Shown: piece after piece, positions 10,102 to 18,085 of the stretch
Position numbering within the stretch: position 1 is the first letter of the stretch
Layout: every line of letters begins with the position of its first letter
Assembly (NCBI GenBank): GCA_044238845.1
Contig: JBIICN010000005.1
Coordinates: 1 to 64,000, forward strand
Length of the DNA stretch: 64,000 bases
Reading direction: 5' to 3'
Source of the DNA: UBA4416 sp044238845
GTDB lineage: Bacteria; Bacteroidota; Bacteroidia; B-17B0; Aurantibacillaceae
The notes under the pieces: generated by a model
What the model was told of the DNA's origin: nothing
Databases searched by the model: none
The model's input: only the letters and a program-made list of their open reading frames with translations
Program-made: the position numbers and the translations under genes

Positions 10102-10146
10102 TTAAAAGAGTGGAATAATAATGTTAATATGTAATTGGTTTTTCAT
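10102..10146 (-). CDS. ilv leader peptide (14 residues, Ile/Leu-rich)
   Basis: A short frame ATG...TAA encodes MKNQLHINIIIPLF, with four Ile (three consecutive) and two Leu in 14 residues. It starts about 20 nt after a good -7 element and ends 28 nt before the terminator stem. This arrangement is the textbook attenuator: stalling at the Ile codons leaves the AGGAAGG segment free to block the terminator, while normal translation to the stop would mask it. The reading frame and hairpins are seen directly; the regulatory role is inferred. Confidence 0.8.
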   Translation of the reverse strand: MKNQLHINIIIPLF

Positions 10147-10164
10147 AATTAATAACAGACGATG

Positions 10165-10172
10165 CAAAAGTA
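10165..10172 (-). promoter_or_regulatory. ilv operon promoter -7 element
   Basis: TACTTTTG on the minus strand matches the Bacteroidota consensus TAnnTTTG exactly and lies 18 bp upstream of the leader-peptide ATG. No convincing -33 TTG was seen. Confidence 0.65.
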
Positions 10173-10211
10173 GATAATTGTTATGTCGTATTTTTTTAAA
10201 TAAATTAAATT

Positions 10212-10223
10212 ATTAGTAAGTCT
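10212..10223 (-). repeat. Shared 12-mer, copy 2
   Basis: CAGACTTACTAA on the minus strand, identical to 2361-2372. Here it supplies the last codons and stop (Gln-Thr-Tyr-stop) of the small reading frame at 10213 and lies about 40 bp upstream of the ilv -7 element. Confidence 0.6.
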
Positions 10224-10407
10224 GTTTTATTCGAGAATTTTTGCTTTTGTCGGAATTTATAAGCATACTTCTAAAAGCTGAACTTTGAATAGTAAATAAT
10301 TCAGCCAAATCGAGCTTTTCTAATTTTGAAAATTTGTAGTCAGACGAACATTTTAAAATTCGCTTAATGACTTTCTTACGCAAAATTTCTTTAGAATAGG
10401 ATTCCAT
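10213..10407 (-). CDS. Small basic protein of unknown function
   Basis: A 64-residue frame begins 1 bp after the stop of the upstream T9SS gene, so it could be the second gene of that transcript. It is Lys/Ser/Leu-rich with predicted helices and no recognisable motif, signal peptide or membrane segment. Its final codons coincide with a 12-bp motif found at two other loci, so it could also be a chance frame across a regulatory region. Confidence 0.4.
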   Translation of the reverse strand: MESYSKEILRKKVIKRILKCSSDYKFSKLEKLDLAELFTIQSSAFRSMLINSDKSKNSRIKQTY

Positions 10408-10408
10408 A

Positions 10409-12925
10409 TTAAAGTTTTACAAATTTTTGAATGTATTCTTTAGAATCAACAATTGTTTTAATAAAATATATTCCAGTTGGGAGTTCATTTGTTTCTAAAT
10501 TAAGCTCTTGAAGTCCCGCTTCATACATTTTAACGGGAGTAATTTTTATTAACTGACCCATCGCATTATAAACTTCCACATAAATAGAAGAAGTGTTCAT
10601 CAACATTAAACTCAAAACAGTACTATTAACAGAAGGATTGGGGTAAATCAACAATTCTGTGTCTAAATTTTCTCCACAGCTATGCTCCACTGAAATAATA
10701 TTAGATTGACTCATCTTTCCATTATAATCCATCTGACTTAATCTATAATAAGAGAACTCCACAGACTTTTCATCATCTATAAATGAGTAGTTATTGTATT
10801 TTTCGCTAGTACCTGCACCTTTAATTGTTCCTATTACTTCAAAATTTACTCCATCAATGGAATGTTCGATATTAAATAATTGATTGTTTCTTTCGGAAGC
10901 TGTTTGCCAAGTTAAAATTACCTGACCATTATTGCAATCTCCCTCAAAACGAGTGAGTTCAATAGGCAAAATGACCCCAGTAACTCCTACAGAACCAGTA
11001 CAGGCAGAATTAAATGCCATTTTCATATACTTATAATCACTATTAGTCTGAGTTTGATTAAGATTGCGGATTTGAGAATTGTTTGGTGCATCCAAAAGGG
11101 CAAAATCTGGATAAAGAGATGGTGTATTACCAGATACTCTGGTAAATTTAACTAATAAACTACCTGTTCCATTGTAATAAAAAGGAGTTGATAAATTTAT
11201 CTGATTCCATCCAAATCCAGCAAAAGTTATATTGCCACTATAAACTAATGTCCAAGTAACGCCTGTTCCAGCATTTAAAGTTGCCTCATTTGTATATGCC
11301 GATGGAAAAGTAGACACGTCAAAATAATTTGCCATATAAATATTTATACCTGTCAGTGCTTGAGTAGTATTAACATTTGGCCAACTAGGGTCTGCTCTGT
11401 TTAAATCAACACATATTGAGCTAATTATATTATGAACTGAACTAGCAGAACCATTATGCATATCCGCCTTGTTGTATAAATTAACTGACCACCAATTAGC
11501 ATAATTACCATGAGGTCCTGCACCAGGAATGTGATAATCACCAGTTGTATTGCCATTTGAATTTCCAACTAAATCCTCGCACCAAATTGTAACTTGATTT
11601 GCAGTTAGGGCAGAACTAATTTTATAATTATATGACCCAGCGTTTGAACCATCATAATTATATGGAAAAATATAATAATAGTACTGAGTTGCATTTGATA
11701 AACCAGAATCTGTATAAGTGGTAGCCGATGTGCTATTTATATTTGCTATCACTGTAGCGTCGGATATTGTTGAACCAACAGCATAAGCATTAGCATCAAC
11801 AGGAACAGCTGTGGAAGAAGAACCTGATTTTCTTAATATTAAATAACCGTAACAGTTAGTAATTGTGCTACCCGCACTAAAATTTAGCGCTAATTGACCG
11901 CAACTAGGGAAAATTGCAGCAGTAAATACAGCCGGACTAGAAGATGGTTCCGTACTTAAACCAACACAAATATTAGTAGTAGCATTGCAGTTTCCGATAG
12001 TACCTCCTGTGTAATAATTATAGGTACAAGTAGAGCCATTATAGTAGTAAGGGAATATTTTATAATAGTATGACGTATTTCCACTTAAGCCACTAATGGT
12101 TGCAGAAGTTGATGAAGCATTGGTAATAATAGCCGCAACAGTACCATCACCTATTGTATTGCCAACACTATAACCCGTATGATCGGCTGGAGCGCCCGAA
12201 GGTAAAGATCCTTGTTTTTGAATGATAAGATAACCACTTGCATTGGTTAAAGTATTAAATGCAGAAAAACTTAAGTCCAACTGGGTACAATTAGATCCTG
12301 GTGAAGCTAAAAAAGTTGACGGATAGGAAGATGGTTCTGGAATAGCAACACCTGTTACTAAAACGTTATCATGTCTGTACTTTGGAGTTGCACTGATTCC
12401 CCAATGATAAACTTTTACCAATAAAGTTGAGCCACATAATCCGGAAACAACCGCCGTAGTATTTGATGATGTGCCAATACAGGAACCGAATGAAACATCG
12501 GCAGCTCCATCTAATGAATAATAAGCTTGGCAACCACTTCCTGAATTTGAACTATTCCGGCTTAAATCAACCGAAATAGCTACGTTCGAAAAACCTGATA
12601 TTGCAATTAAAGTTGTAGACCATACACAGGAGTTAACTGCAGTTGTACCAGGTGCATCGGTATTAAAGGATTCAAAGACATTGTCACCAACGGATACATT
12701 TACAACTTTAAAATATTCGCCAGCTGCCATAGGGGACCATGATCCTGTATAATTTATGGACCAATTCGTTATTCCTGCTGTATTGGTGGTAACACCATCA
12801 ATTCCTTTCCCTACTGCAGTAGAATTAAAATTTTCAAAATATAAAGTAGTCTGACCAAAAGACACTAAAAAATTACAAATAATTAATATTATTAATAATT
12901 TATAGTTTAATGCCGATGTTTTCAT
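10409..12925 (-). CDS. T9SS-secreted protein with two FN3-like modules
   Basis: An 838-residue secreted protein. Residues 1-24 are a signal peptide ending SFGQ. An N-terminal jelly-roll-like segment (about 25-195) precedes two similar fibronectin-III-like modules at about 210-320 and 335-445; both share GYLI..K.G and Y.YKIFPY/YYYIFPY. A beta-rich domain follows to about 650. The C-terminus from about 755 is a type A sorting domain (LLIYPNPSVNST ... LPTGIYFIKT ... QKFVKL). It would be exported through the T9SS to the cell surface or medium. No enzymatic motif is visible. It is divergent from the TPR-like gene at 13047. Confidence 0.9.
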   Translation of the reverse strand: MKTSALNYKLLIILIICNFLVSFGQTTLYFENFNSTAVGKGIDGVTTNTAGITNWSINYTGSWSPMAAGEYFKVVNVSVGDNVFESFNTDAPGTTAVNSCVWSTTLIAISGFSNVAISVDLSRNSSNSGSGCQAYYSLDGAADVSFGSCIGTSSNTTAVVSGLCGSTLLVKVYHWGISATPKYRHDNVLVTGVAIPEPSSYPSTFLASPGSNCTQLDLSFSAFNTLTNASGYLIIQKQGSLPSGAPADHTGYSVGNTIGDGTVAAIITNASSTSATISGLSGNTSYYYKIFPYYYNGSTCTYNYYTGGTIGNCNATTNICVGLSTEPSSSPAVFTAAIFPSCGQLALNFSAGSTITNCYGYLILRKSGSSSTAVPVDANAYAVGSTISDATVIANINSTSATTYTDSGLSNATQYYYYIFPYNYDGSNAGSYNYKISSALTANQVTIWCEDLVGNSNGNTTGDYHIPGAGPHGNYANWWSVNLYNKADMHNGSASSVHNIISSICVDLNRADPSWPNVNTTQALTGINIYMANYFDVSTFPSAYTNEATLNAGTGVTWTLVYSGNITFAGFGWNQINLSTPFYYNGTGSLLVKFTRVSGNTPSLYPDFALLDAPNNSQIRNLNQTQTNSDYKYMKMAFNSACTGSVGVTGVILPIELTRFEGDCNNGQVILTWQTASERNNQLFNIEHSIDGVNFEVIGTIKGAGTSEKYNNYSFIDDEKSVEFSYYRLSQMDYNGKMSQSNIISVEHSCGENLDTELLIYPNPSVNSTVLSLMLMNTSSIYVEVYNAMGQLIKITPVKMYEAGLQELNLETNELPTGIYFIKTIVDSKEYIQKFVKL

Positions 12926-13027
12926 GATTTATGCTGTAATTGTTAATTAACATAGAAACCCTTTATGTTATTAATAGTTTAAAATTATATTATCTAGCTG
13001 TTAATATTTACATAAATTTTATTACTT

Positions 13028-13039
13028 TTAGTAAGTCTG
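13028..13039 (-). repeat. Shared 12-mer, copy 3
   Basis: CAGACTTACTAA on the minus strand in the divergent region between the T9SS gene (start 12925) and the gene at 13047. Its distance from the minus-strand start (about 102 bp) resembles copy 1 (about 93 bp). Confidence 0.6.
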
Positions 13040-13046
13040 ATTTAAT

Positions 13047-14564
13047 ATGAAAAAAAACAGTAATGCCTTTGTTATCATAAAAAACCTTTCTATGTCGGAA
13101 AAGAGATATTTTAAGATCTTTTCGGAAAGACATACTATCGGAGAGCAAAATAAATATGTGGCTTTATTTGACGAACTGGATAAGGTTGAAGAGGAAAATG
13201 ATACTGAAATCAAAAAAAACTTAAAAAAAGTAGGTGTCAATCCAGATTTTATATCAGCTGATAAAAACTATCTCTATCAATTAATTTTAAGAAGCTTAAA
13301 TGTTTTTCATGATTCAAAAACATACAATTTAGAAATTAAACAAGCATTAATCTCTATAGAGATCTTGTTTCATAAAGGTTTATATCATGAATCATTAAAA
13401 TTAATTGCAAAAGCCGAAGAATTAGCAAAAGAGTGTGAAAACTTTTTGTTAATGATTGACATATTAGTTTGGAAAAAAAAATGCAGTGGTTATTCTCTGG
13501 GATTAAAAAGAGCAGCAGAAGTAAATTTAGAGATAAATAAATACCTTTTACTACTAAACAACTATAAGCGCATTACTGACTTGTACTATGAAAGTAATTT
13601 GATACAAGCAGATAACGAAAAACAATCAAAAACAGAAGTTTTAAAAAAATTAAAAACTATCCTAAACCAGCCAGAGTTAAAATCGGAAAAACATGCATTA
13701 TCGTTTTCAGCAAAAATTTTTTATTACTTAATTTATTCAAACTATTATTACTCAATTGATGATAAACAGAAAGAATATGACCATCTGCAAAAACTAGTAG
13801 ATACTATCAATTTATCAAAAACATATGCAGTAGAAAATCCTTTGGATTATGTATCTATTTATAATCGTTTATTGTCTATAAAAAAATTCTTCCCAAAATC
13901 AACATTTTTTGAGGATATAAAAGTATTGCGGGAGTTTCCAAAAAAAATCAATATTAGAAAAGAAGTTATTTCTGAAAGGGTTTTTATTCATACAAATACT
14001 CATGAATTAGAATTTTACTTAATAAATAATGATTTTCAAGCTGCATTAAGCAAAATAAAAGACATAGAAAAAGAAATTACTATACTAAATATGGATATTG
14101 AACCATACCATATCATTTATTTTTATTACTTAAATGCCATCACTTTAATTTATGTTGGCCAATTTCATAAAGCTCTAAAATTTATTAATAAAACATTAAA
14201 TGAATTTGGATTTGACGCTCGTCCTCAAGTATATTTAAGAATTGAGGTATTAAATATTATTACACATTACGAGCTAAAAAACTATTCATTAGTGTCATCT
14301 CTCTCAAAACAGGTAATTAAGAAGAATCAGTCTAAAAATATTTTAACTTCATTTGAAGAGCAAATATTAAATATGTTATATAAAATAGCCAACGCAAAAC
14401 ATTTAACTCCTAAAGACGAAACTAGTTTAATTCAAGAACTAGTAAATTATTTAAATAACCCCAAACAAACTAGCCAGCTTTCTACCAATTTACTGAATGA
14501 AAATTACGAAAAATGGTTAACTGCAAAAATAAAAAGGAAACTAGTTTACGAATTATATAAATAG
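13047..14564 (+). CDS. TPR-like helical protein, function unknown
   Basis: A 505-residue, Lys- and Leu-rich, all-helical protein without signal peptide or membrane segment. The N-terminus (NLSMSEKRYFKIFSERH) resembles a family of large hypothetical proteins seen widely in Bacteroidota. Helical pairs with repeated Y/L and A spacing (for example ALISIEILFHKGLYHESLKLI and AITLIYVGQFHKALKFI) look like degenerate tetratricopeptide repeats, so a scaffolding role is possible. Its 3' end is 1 bp from the convergent yafV-like gene. No enzyme motif is recognised. Confidence 0.8.
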   Translation: MKKNSNAFVIIKNLSMSEKRYFKIFSERHTIGEQNKYVALFDELDKVEEENDTEIKKNLKKVGVNPDFISADKNYLYQLILRSLNVFHDSKTYNLEIKQALISIEILFHKGLYHESLKLIAKAEELAKECENFLLMIDILVWKKKCSGYSLGLKRAAEVNLEINKYLLLLNNYKRITDLYYESNLIQADNEKQSKTEVLKKLKTILNQPELKSEKHALSFSAKIFYYLIYSNYYYSIDDKQKEYDHLQKLVDTINLSKTYAVENPLDYVSIYNRLLSIKKFFPKSTFFEDIKVLREFPKKINIRKEVISERVFIHTNTHELEFYLINNDFQAALSKIKDIEKEITILNMDIEPYHIIYFYYLNAITLIYVGQFHKALKFINKTLNEFGFDARPQVYLRIEVLNIITHYELKNYSLVSSLSKQVIKKNQSKNILTSFEEQILNMLYKIANAKHLTPKDETSLIQELVNYLNNPKQTSQLSTNLLNENYEKWLTAKIKRKLVYELYK

Positions 14565-14565
14565 A

Positions 14566-15348
14566 TTATATAATTTCAAACTCATCTCCATCAAGCATCA
14601 CAGGAAATGATTTTCTGAATTCTTGTAAATAAGCATATGACAAACTTATGATTTCTATACAATCTTCATGAGCCATCGTTTTACTTATTAATTCTCCTCG
14701 CGGATTCAATACACAGGAATCTCCCGAATGCTGTATAGTGTTTCCATCCTGTCCTATTCTGTTAACTCCAACTACAAAAACTTGATTTTCAATGGCTCTA
14801 GAAATTAATAACTGTTTCCATGGATATGAACGCACTGCTGGCCAATTGGCAACGTAAATCAATACGTCATAGATGTCCTCTTTTCTATTTCTACTCCAAA
14901 CAGGGAAACGTAAATCATAACATATTAAAGGGCAGATTTTCCAGCCTTTGTAATCAATAACTAATTTTTTATTCCCAGCTGTGTAATGTTCATCCTCTTT
15001 CCCCATTCTAAATAAATGGCGCTTATCATAAAACTCGTAAGTACCATCGGGCTTTACCCAATACAACCGATTAAAATAATTAGTCTTATCTTTTACAGAT
15101 ATGCTACCAACAAATACGCTATTATTTTCTTTGGCTTTGTGTTGCATCCATTGCAATCCTTTTCCTCCATGTTCTTCAGCAAACTTTTCTGGATTCATGG
15201 TAAAACCCGTAGTAAACATTTCAGGAAGTATGATGATATCAGTGTGATCATTAATGGACTTTATTTTTTCGTCAAAATGACTTAGATTTTGATCGATATT
15301 TTCCCAAATTAAATGGGTTTGTATAGTCGTAATTTTTAAATCTTCCAT
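14566..15348 (-). CDS. yafV: Omega-amidase / nitrilase-family carbon-nitrogen hydrolase (YafV type)
   Basis: The 260-residue protein has the nitrilase catalytic triad: Glu in IILPEMFTTGF (about 42), Lys in YDKRHLFRMG (about 110) and Cys in PLICYDLRFPVW (about 145). The sequence resembles YafV/NIT2 omega-amidases, which hydrolyse 2-oxoglutaramate or 2-oxosuccinamate to the oxo acid and ammonia. It is encoded with a YbdL-like aminotransferase upstream (16718-17860), and that transaminase class can use glutamine and produce 2-oxoglutaramate, so the two may form a glutamine transaminase / omega-amidase pair that supports methionine salvage. Pairing is inference. Confidence 0.9.
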   Translation of the reverse strand: MEDLKITTIQTHLIWENIDQNLSHFDEKIKSINDHTDIIILPEMFTTGFTMNPEKFAEEHGGKGLQWMQHKAKENNSVFVGSISVKDKTNYFNRLYWVKPDGTYEFYDKRHLFRMGKEDEHYTAGNKKLVIDYKGWKICPLICYDLRFPVWSRNRKEDIYDVLIYVANWPAVRSYPWKQLLISRAIENQVFVVGVNRIGQDGNTIQHSGDSCVLNPRGELISKTMAHEDCIEIISLSYAYLQEFRKSFPVMLDGDEFEII

Positions 15349-15351
15349 TTT

Positions 15352-16008
15352 TTAATTATTAAAATTCATGTTATCTATATTATACAAAAGTGCCGCCTTG
15401 CGAACGTACTTATTTTTAATAGACTTATAAATTTGTGCAGTGATTATAGAAATTAAACAACCACTAATCCCACTAATAATATACACTTTTGCTTTTAATT
15501 TTTCTTTAGGATCATTGTATCTGTGCTGACGAGCAAAATAAACGCCGCCAATTGCTGATATTGGAGCAATAATATTAAATGCAATTTGACCATTTCTTTT
15601 ACTATCTGCATTAACTAATGCTTCGTTTAACTCATCAGAATTTGTTTGAGGATCTTTCTTCATCATTATTTTATAGGCTGATGTGTGTGTAATGTCGGTG
15701 TTATTTAAAGCAATGTGTTTTCCTTCCACCACAAACAACTCTGAAAAAGGCTTCGCTCCCATCGTTTTTTGCTTTAATTGAAATCTAGATTCTACTTTTC
15801 CGTTTTCGTAAACAATTTTGGTGATTTGTTCATTGTTTAATTTTCTAATAATCCCATCTGGGTTATGAAAAATTTTATAAGACGTTTCAGTACTTGAAAT
15901 TTCTAAAACCAGCACAATAAGAGTTTGTGATGCATTAGTAAAAATAGTGTCTTGTGCAAAAGAAAACGTATTAAGAAATAAAAAACAAATAATAAATAAC
16001 TTACTCAT
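15352..16008 (-). CDS. Secreted or envelope protein of unknown function (paralogue of neighbour)
   Basis: The start is the ATG at 16008 (MSKLFIICFLFLNTFSFAQ), which gives a clean signal peptide and overlaps the upstream gene by 8 bp. A longer frame to 16062 is less likely. After the signal, DTIFTNASQTLIVLVLEIS...PDGIIRKLNNEQITKIVYENG matches the neighbour at 16001 segment by segment (DTIF.NAS..., EIS/EVSQTE..., PDG, I.KIVY.NG). A hydrophobic segment near residues 140-155 and another near 175-195 suggest membrane association. Function unknown. Confidence 0.75.
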   Translation of the reverse strand: MSKLFIICFLFLNTFSFAQDTIFTNASQTLIVLVLEISSTETSYKIFHNPDGIIRKLNNEQITKIVYENGKVESRFQLKQKTMGAKPFSELFVVEGKHIALNNTDITHTSAYKIMMKKDPQTNSDELNEALVNADSKRNGQIAFNIIAPISAIGGVYFARQHRYNDPKEKLKAKVYIISGISGCLISIITAQIYKSIKNKYVRKAALLYNIDNMNFNN

Positions 16009-16684
16009 TGTAATCTCTAACAAAACTTTTTCTTTTTTGACGTAACTTAACGTTAATAGCAATTGATGTAGCTCCTAAAGCAACCGCTAAGGTTCCAAAT
16101 GCAACTGGAGGCACAGCATAAATTGGGTCGACATATTGCCCATAATTAAATGAACTAATTAACCCGTATAAAACTGTTCCCGCAATGGCAACACCTCCAA
16201 AAATAATAGCGCCTGTTCTTGTTCCTCCTTGATGTCTTTTCAAATTTTTCATAGAAACAGCATCTTTAATTAATATGTTTCGTCTATTAGGGTCAGGATG
16301 TCTATCTATTAAATAGAGTAAAGAAGAATGCCTTTTTTTAGTGTCATTATAACTTATTTTATCATAATTTATATCAACTTGTACTGATTGGTTTGTTGTT
16401 GAAGATAAACTTTGAATAGTATTTTTTTCTAAAGGTTCCGTTAATTTAATGATTTCGGTATACCCATTTTTATAAACAATTTTATCTATATCATTTTTGC
16501 TTAAAATATACATCGGGCCATCAGGCAATTCGATTTTTTTATACTGGACTTCAGTTTGGGAAACTTCTTTAACAAAAACAACTACTTTGCTGGCATTTTT
16601 ATAAAATATGGTGTCTTGAGCTATAGCATAAATACTAAAAAACAATCCTAATATTAAGCAGCAAATGATTTTAAAATTTTTCAT
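16001..16684 (-). CDS. Secreted or envelope protein of unknown function (paralogue of neighbour)
   Basis: The start is taken at the ATG at 16684 (MKNFKIICCLILGLFFSIYAIAQ), which begins a signal peptide; an in-frame ATG at 16717 would put 11 extra residues before it. The mature N-terminus DTIFYKNASKVVVFVKEVSQTEVQY and IDKIVYKNGYTEII align with the downstream paralogue. Two hydrophobic segments near residues 155-175 and 185-205 precede a basic tail. It lies between the aminotransferase and its paralogue, suggesting a four-gene operon ending in yafV. Function unknown. Confidence 0.75.
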   Translation of the reverse strand: MKNFKIICCLILGLFFSIYAIAQDTIFYKNASKVVVFVKEVSQTEVQYKKIELPDGPMYILSKNDIDKIVYKNGYTEIIKLTEPLEKNTIQSLSSTTNQSVQVDINYDKISYNDTKKRHSSLLYLIDRHPDPNRRNILIKDAVSMKNLKRHQGGTRTGAIIFGGVAIAGTVLYGLISSFNYGQYVDPIYAVPPVAFGTLAVALGATSIAINVKLRQKRKSFVRDYNE

Positions 16685-16717
16685 ATCAAATAAATTATTA
16701 CATATTAAAGATACCAT

Positions 16718-17860
16718 TTAAATTTTACATAAAATTTCTGCAGCCATTTCCAAAGTTTCTTCTTTTTTAGCAAAACAAAAACGTAATAATTGCTGCTGTT
16801 GTTGATTTGTATAAAATACAGATAATGGAATGGAAGCCAGGCCTTTTTCTTTAGTTAAACGAATAGCGAAATCCGTATCCTTTTCATCAGTAATTTTTTT
16901 ATAGTTTAATAATTGAAAATAAGTGCCAGTGCAAGGCTCAATTTCGAATCTAGAACTTGAAATTAAATTTCTAAAATAATCTCTTTTACTTTGATAAAAT
17001 TGATGCAAGCCTTTATAGGTTGATTCATCTTTTAAAAAATCGGCCAAGGCTAATTGAAATGGATGGTTAACACAAAACACTAAAAACTGATGTACTTTTC
17101 TAAACTCTATCATTAATTCTTTTGGAGCCGCTACATAACCGATTTTCCAACCAGTAGCATGGATTGTTTTTCCAAAAGAGGATACGATAATTGATTGTGC
17201 TGCAAGGCTTTTAAATCTCGCAACACTTTGATGCGGCTTACCATCAAATACCATATGCTCATAAACTTCGTCGCTAATAACAATAATATTGGTGCCAGCT
17301 ACTATTTTTTGAAGCTCCAATAAATCACTCTCATTTAAAGTTGTTCCGCTTGGATTATGTGGCGAATTAATAATAATCATTCGCGTTTTATCAGTTATGG
17401 AATTTTTTACTGTATTCCAATTAATAGTAAAATTGGGATATTCCAGCGCAATTGGTTTCACAATACCTCCATGCACTTCGATAGCAGGAATGTAACAATC
17501 ATAAGCAGGTTCAAATACAATTACTTCATCCTCTTTATTAATAAAAGCTGCAATGCTAGTATAAATGCCTTGAGTAGCTCCTGCTGTAATCGTAATTTCT
17601 GTTTCGGGATGATACGTTGCTTGGTAACAATTTTGCAATAGTTCACTGATGGTTTCTCTTAACGACTGCGCTCCTGTCATAGGAGCATATTGATTAAAGC
17701 CTGCCATTAAGTTTTTTTGGGCTAATTCTAATAATTTTGGGCTACAACCAAAGTCAGGGAAGCCTTGTGAAAGATTAATAGCATTATGTTCCTTGGCTAA
17801 ACCACTCATTACAGTAAAGATTGTGGTGCCTATATTGGGTAATTTTGAATTTATCTGCAT
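16718..17860 (-). CDS. ybdL: Class I aminotransferase, methionine/glutamine transaminase type (YbdL-like)
   Basis: The 380-residue fold-type I PLP enzyme has NLSQGFPDF at 28-36, NSPHNPSG near 164-171, SDEVYEHMVF, and the PLP lysine in SSFGKTIHATGWKIGY near 231. This pattern matches the YbdL / kynurenine aminotransferase / glutamine transaminase K group rather than aspartate aminotransferases. Its operon context with a YafV-like omega-amidase supports glutamine-dependent transamination of 2-oxo acids such as the methionine analogue. It heads the minus-strand group, divergent from tRNA-Cys. Confidence 0.9.
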   Translation of the reverse strand: MQINSKLPNIGTTIFTVMSGLAKEHNAINLSQGFPDFGCSPKLLELAQKNLMAGFNQYAPMTGAQSLRETISELLQNCYQATYHPETEITITAGATQGIYTSIAAFINKEDEVIVFEPAYDCYIPAIEVHGGIVKPIALEYPNFTINWNTVKNSITDKTRMIIINSPHNPSGTTLNESDLLELQKIVAGTNIIVISDEVYEHMVFDGKPHQSVARFKSLAAQSIIVSSFGKTIHATGWKIGYVAAPKELMIEFRKVHQFLVFCVNHPFQLALADFLKDESTYKGLHQFYQSKRDYFRNLISSSRFEIEPCTGTYFQLLNYKKITDEKDTDFAIRLTKEKGLASIPLSVFYTNQQQQQLLRFCFAKKEETLEMAAEILCKI

Positions 17861-17899
17861 TTTTTTTACAATTATTAGACTAAGTTGCTAAAAAAATCT

Positions 17900-17907
17900 T
17901 ATTTTTG
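17900..17907 (+). promoter_or_regulatory. Promoter -7 element for tRNA-Cys
   Basis: TATTTTTG matches TAnnTTTG and lies about 50 bp upstream of the tRNA on the same strand. No well-spaced -33 element is evident. Confidence 0.45.
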
Positions 17908-17956
17908 CTACCCGTTCTTGGATTTTCATTAAAATAATAAAAACCATAAACAAAAT

Positions 17957-18027
17957 GGTCCTGTGGCCGAGTGGTTAGGCTCAGCTCTGCAAAAGCTGCT
18001 ACTCCAGTTCGAACCTGGACGGGACCT
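17957..18027 (+). tRNA. tRNA-Cys (anticodon GCA)
   Basis: A cloverleaf can be drawn: acceptor stem GGTCCTG / CGGGACC (one G-U), D arm GCCGAGTGGTTAGGC, anticodon stem CAGCT/AGCTG with loop CTGCAAA (anticodon GCA), and T arm with GTTCGAA. The discriminator is T73, as usual for tRNA-Cys. The CCA end is not encoded. A strong terminator follows directly. Confidence 0.95.
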
Positions 18028-18030
18028 CTA

Positions 18031-18067
18031 AAAACCCTCTAAATGATTTGATTTTAGAGGGTTTTTT
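18031..18067 (+). terminator. Intrinsic terminator after tRNA-Cys
   Basis: Stem AAACCCTCTAAA / TTTAGAGGGTTT, 9-nt loop, followed by a T run. It ends the tRNA transcript 18 bp before the kinase ATG at 18086. Confidence 0.88.
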
Positions 18068-18085
18068 GTTTATTAACACCCTAAA

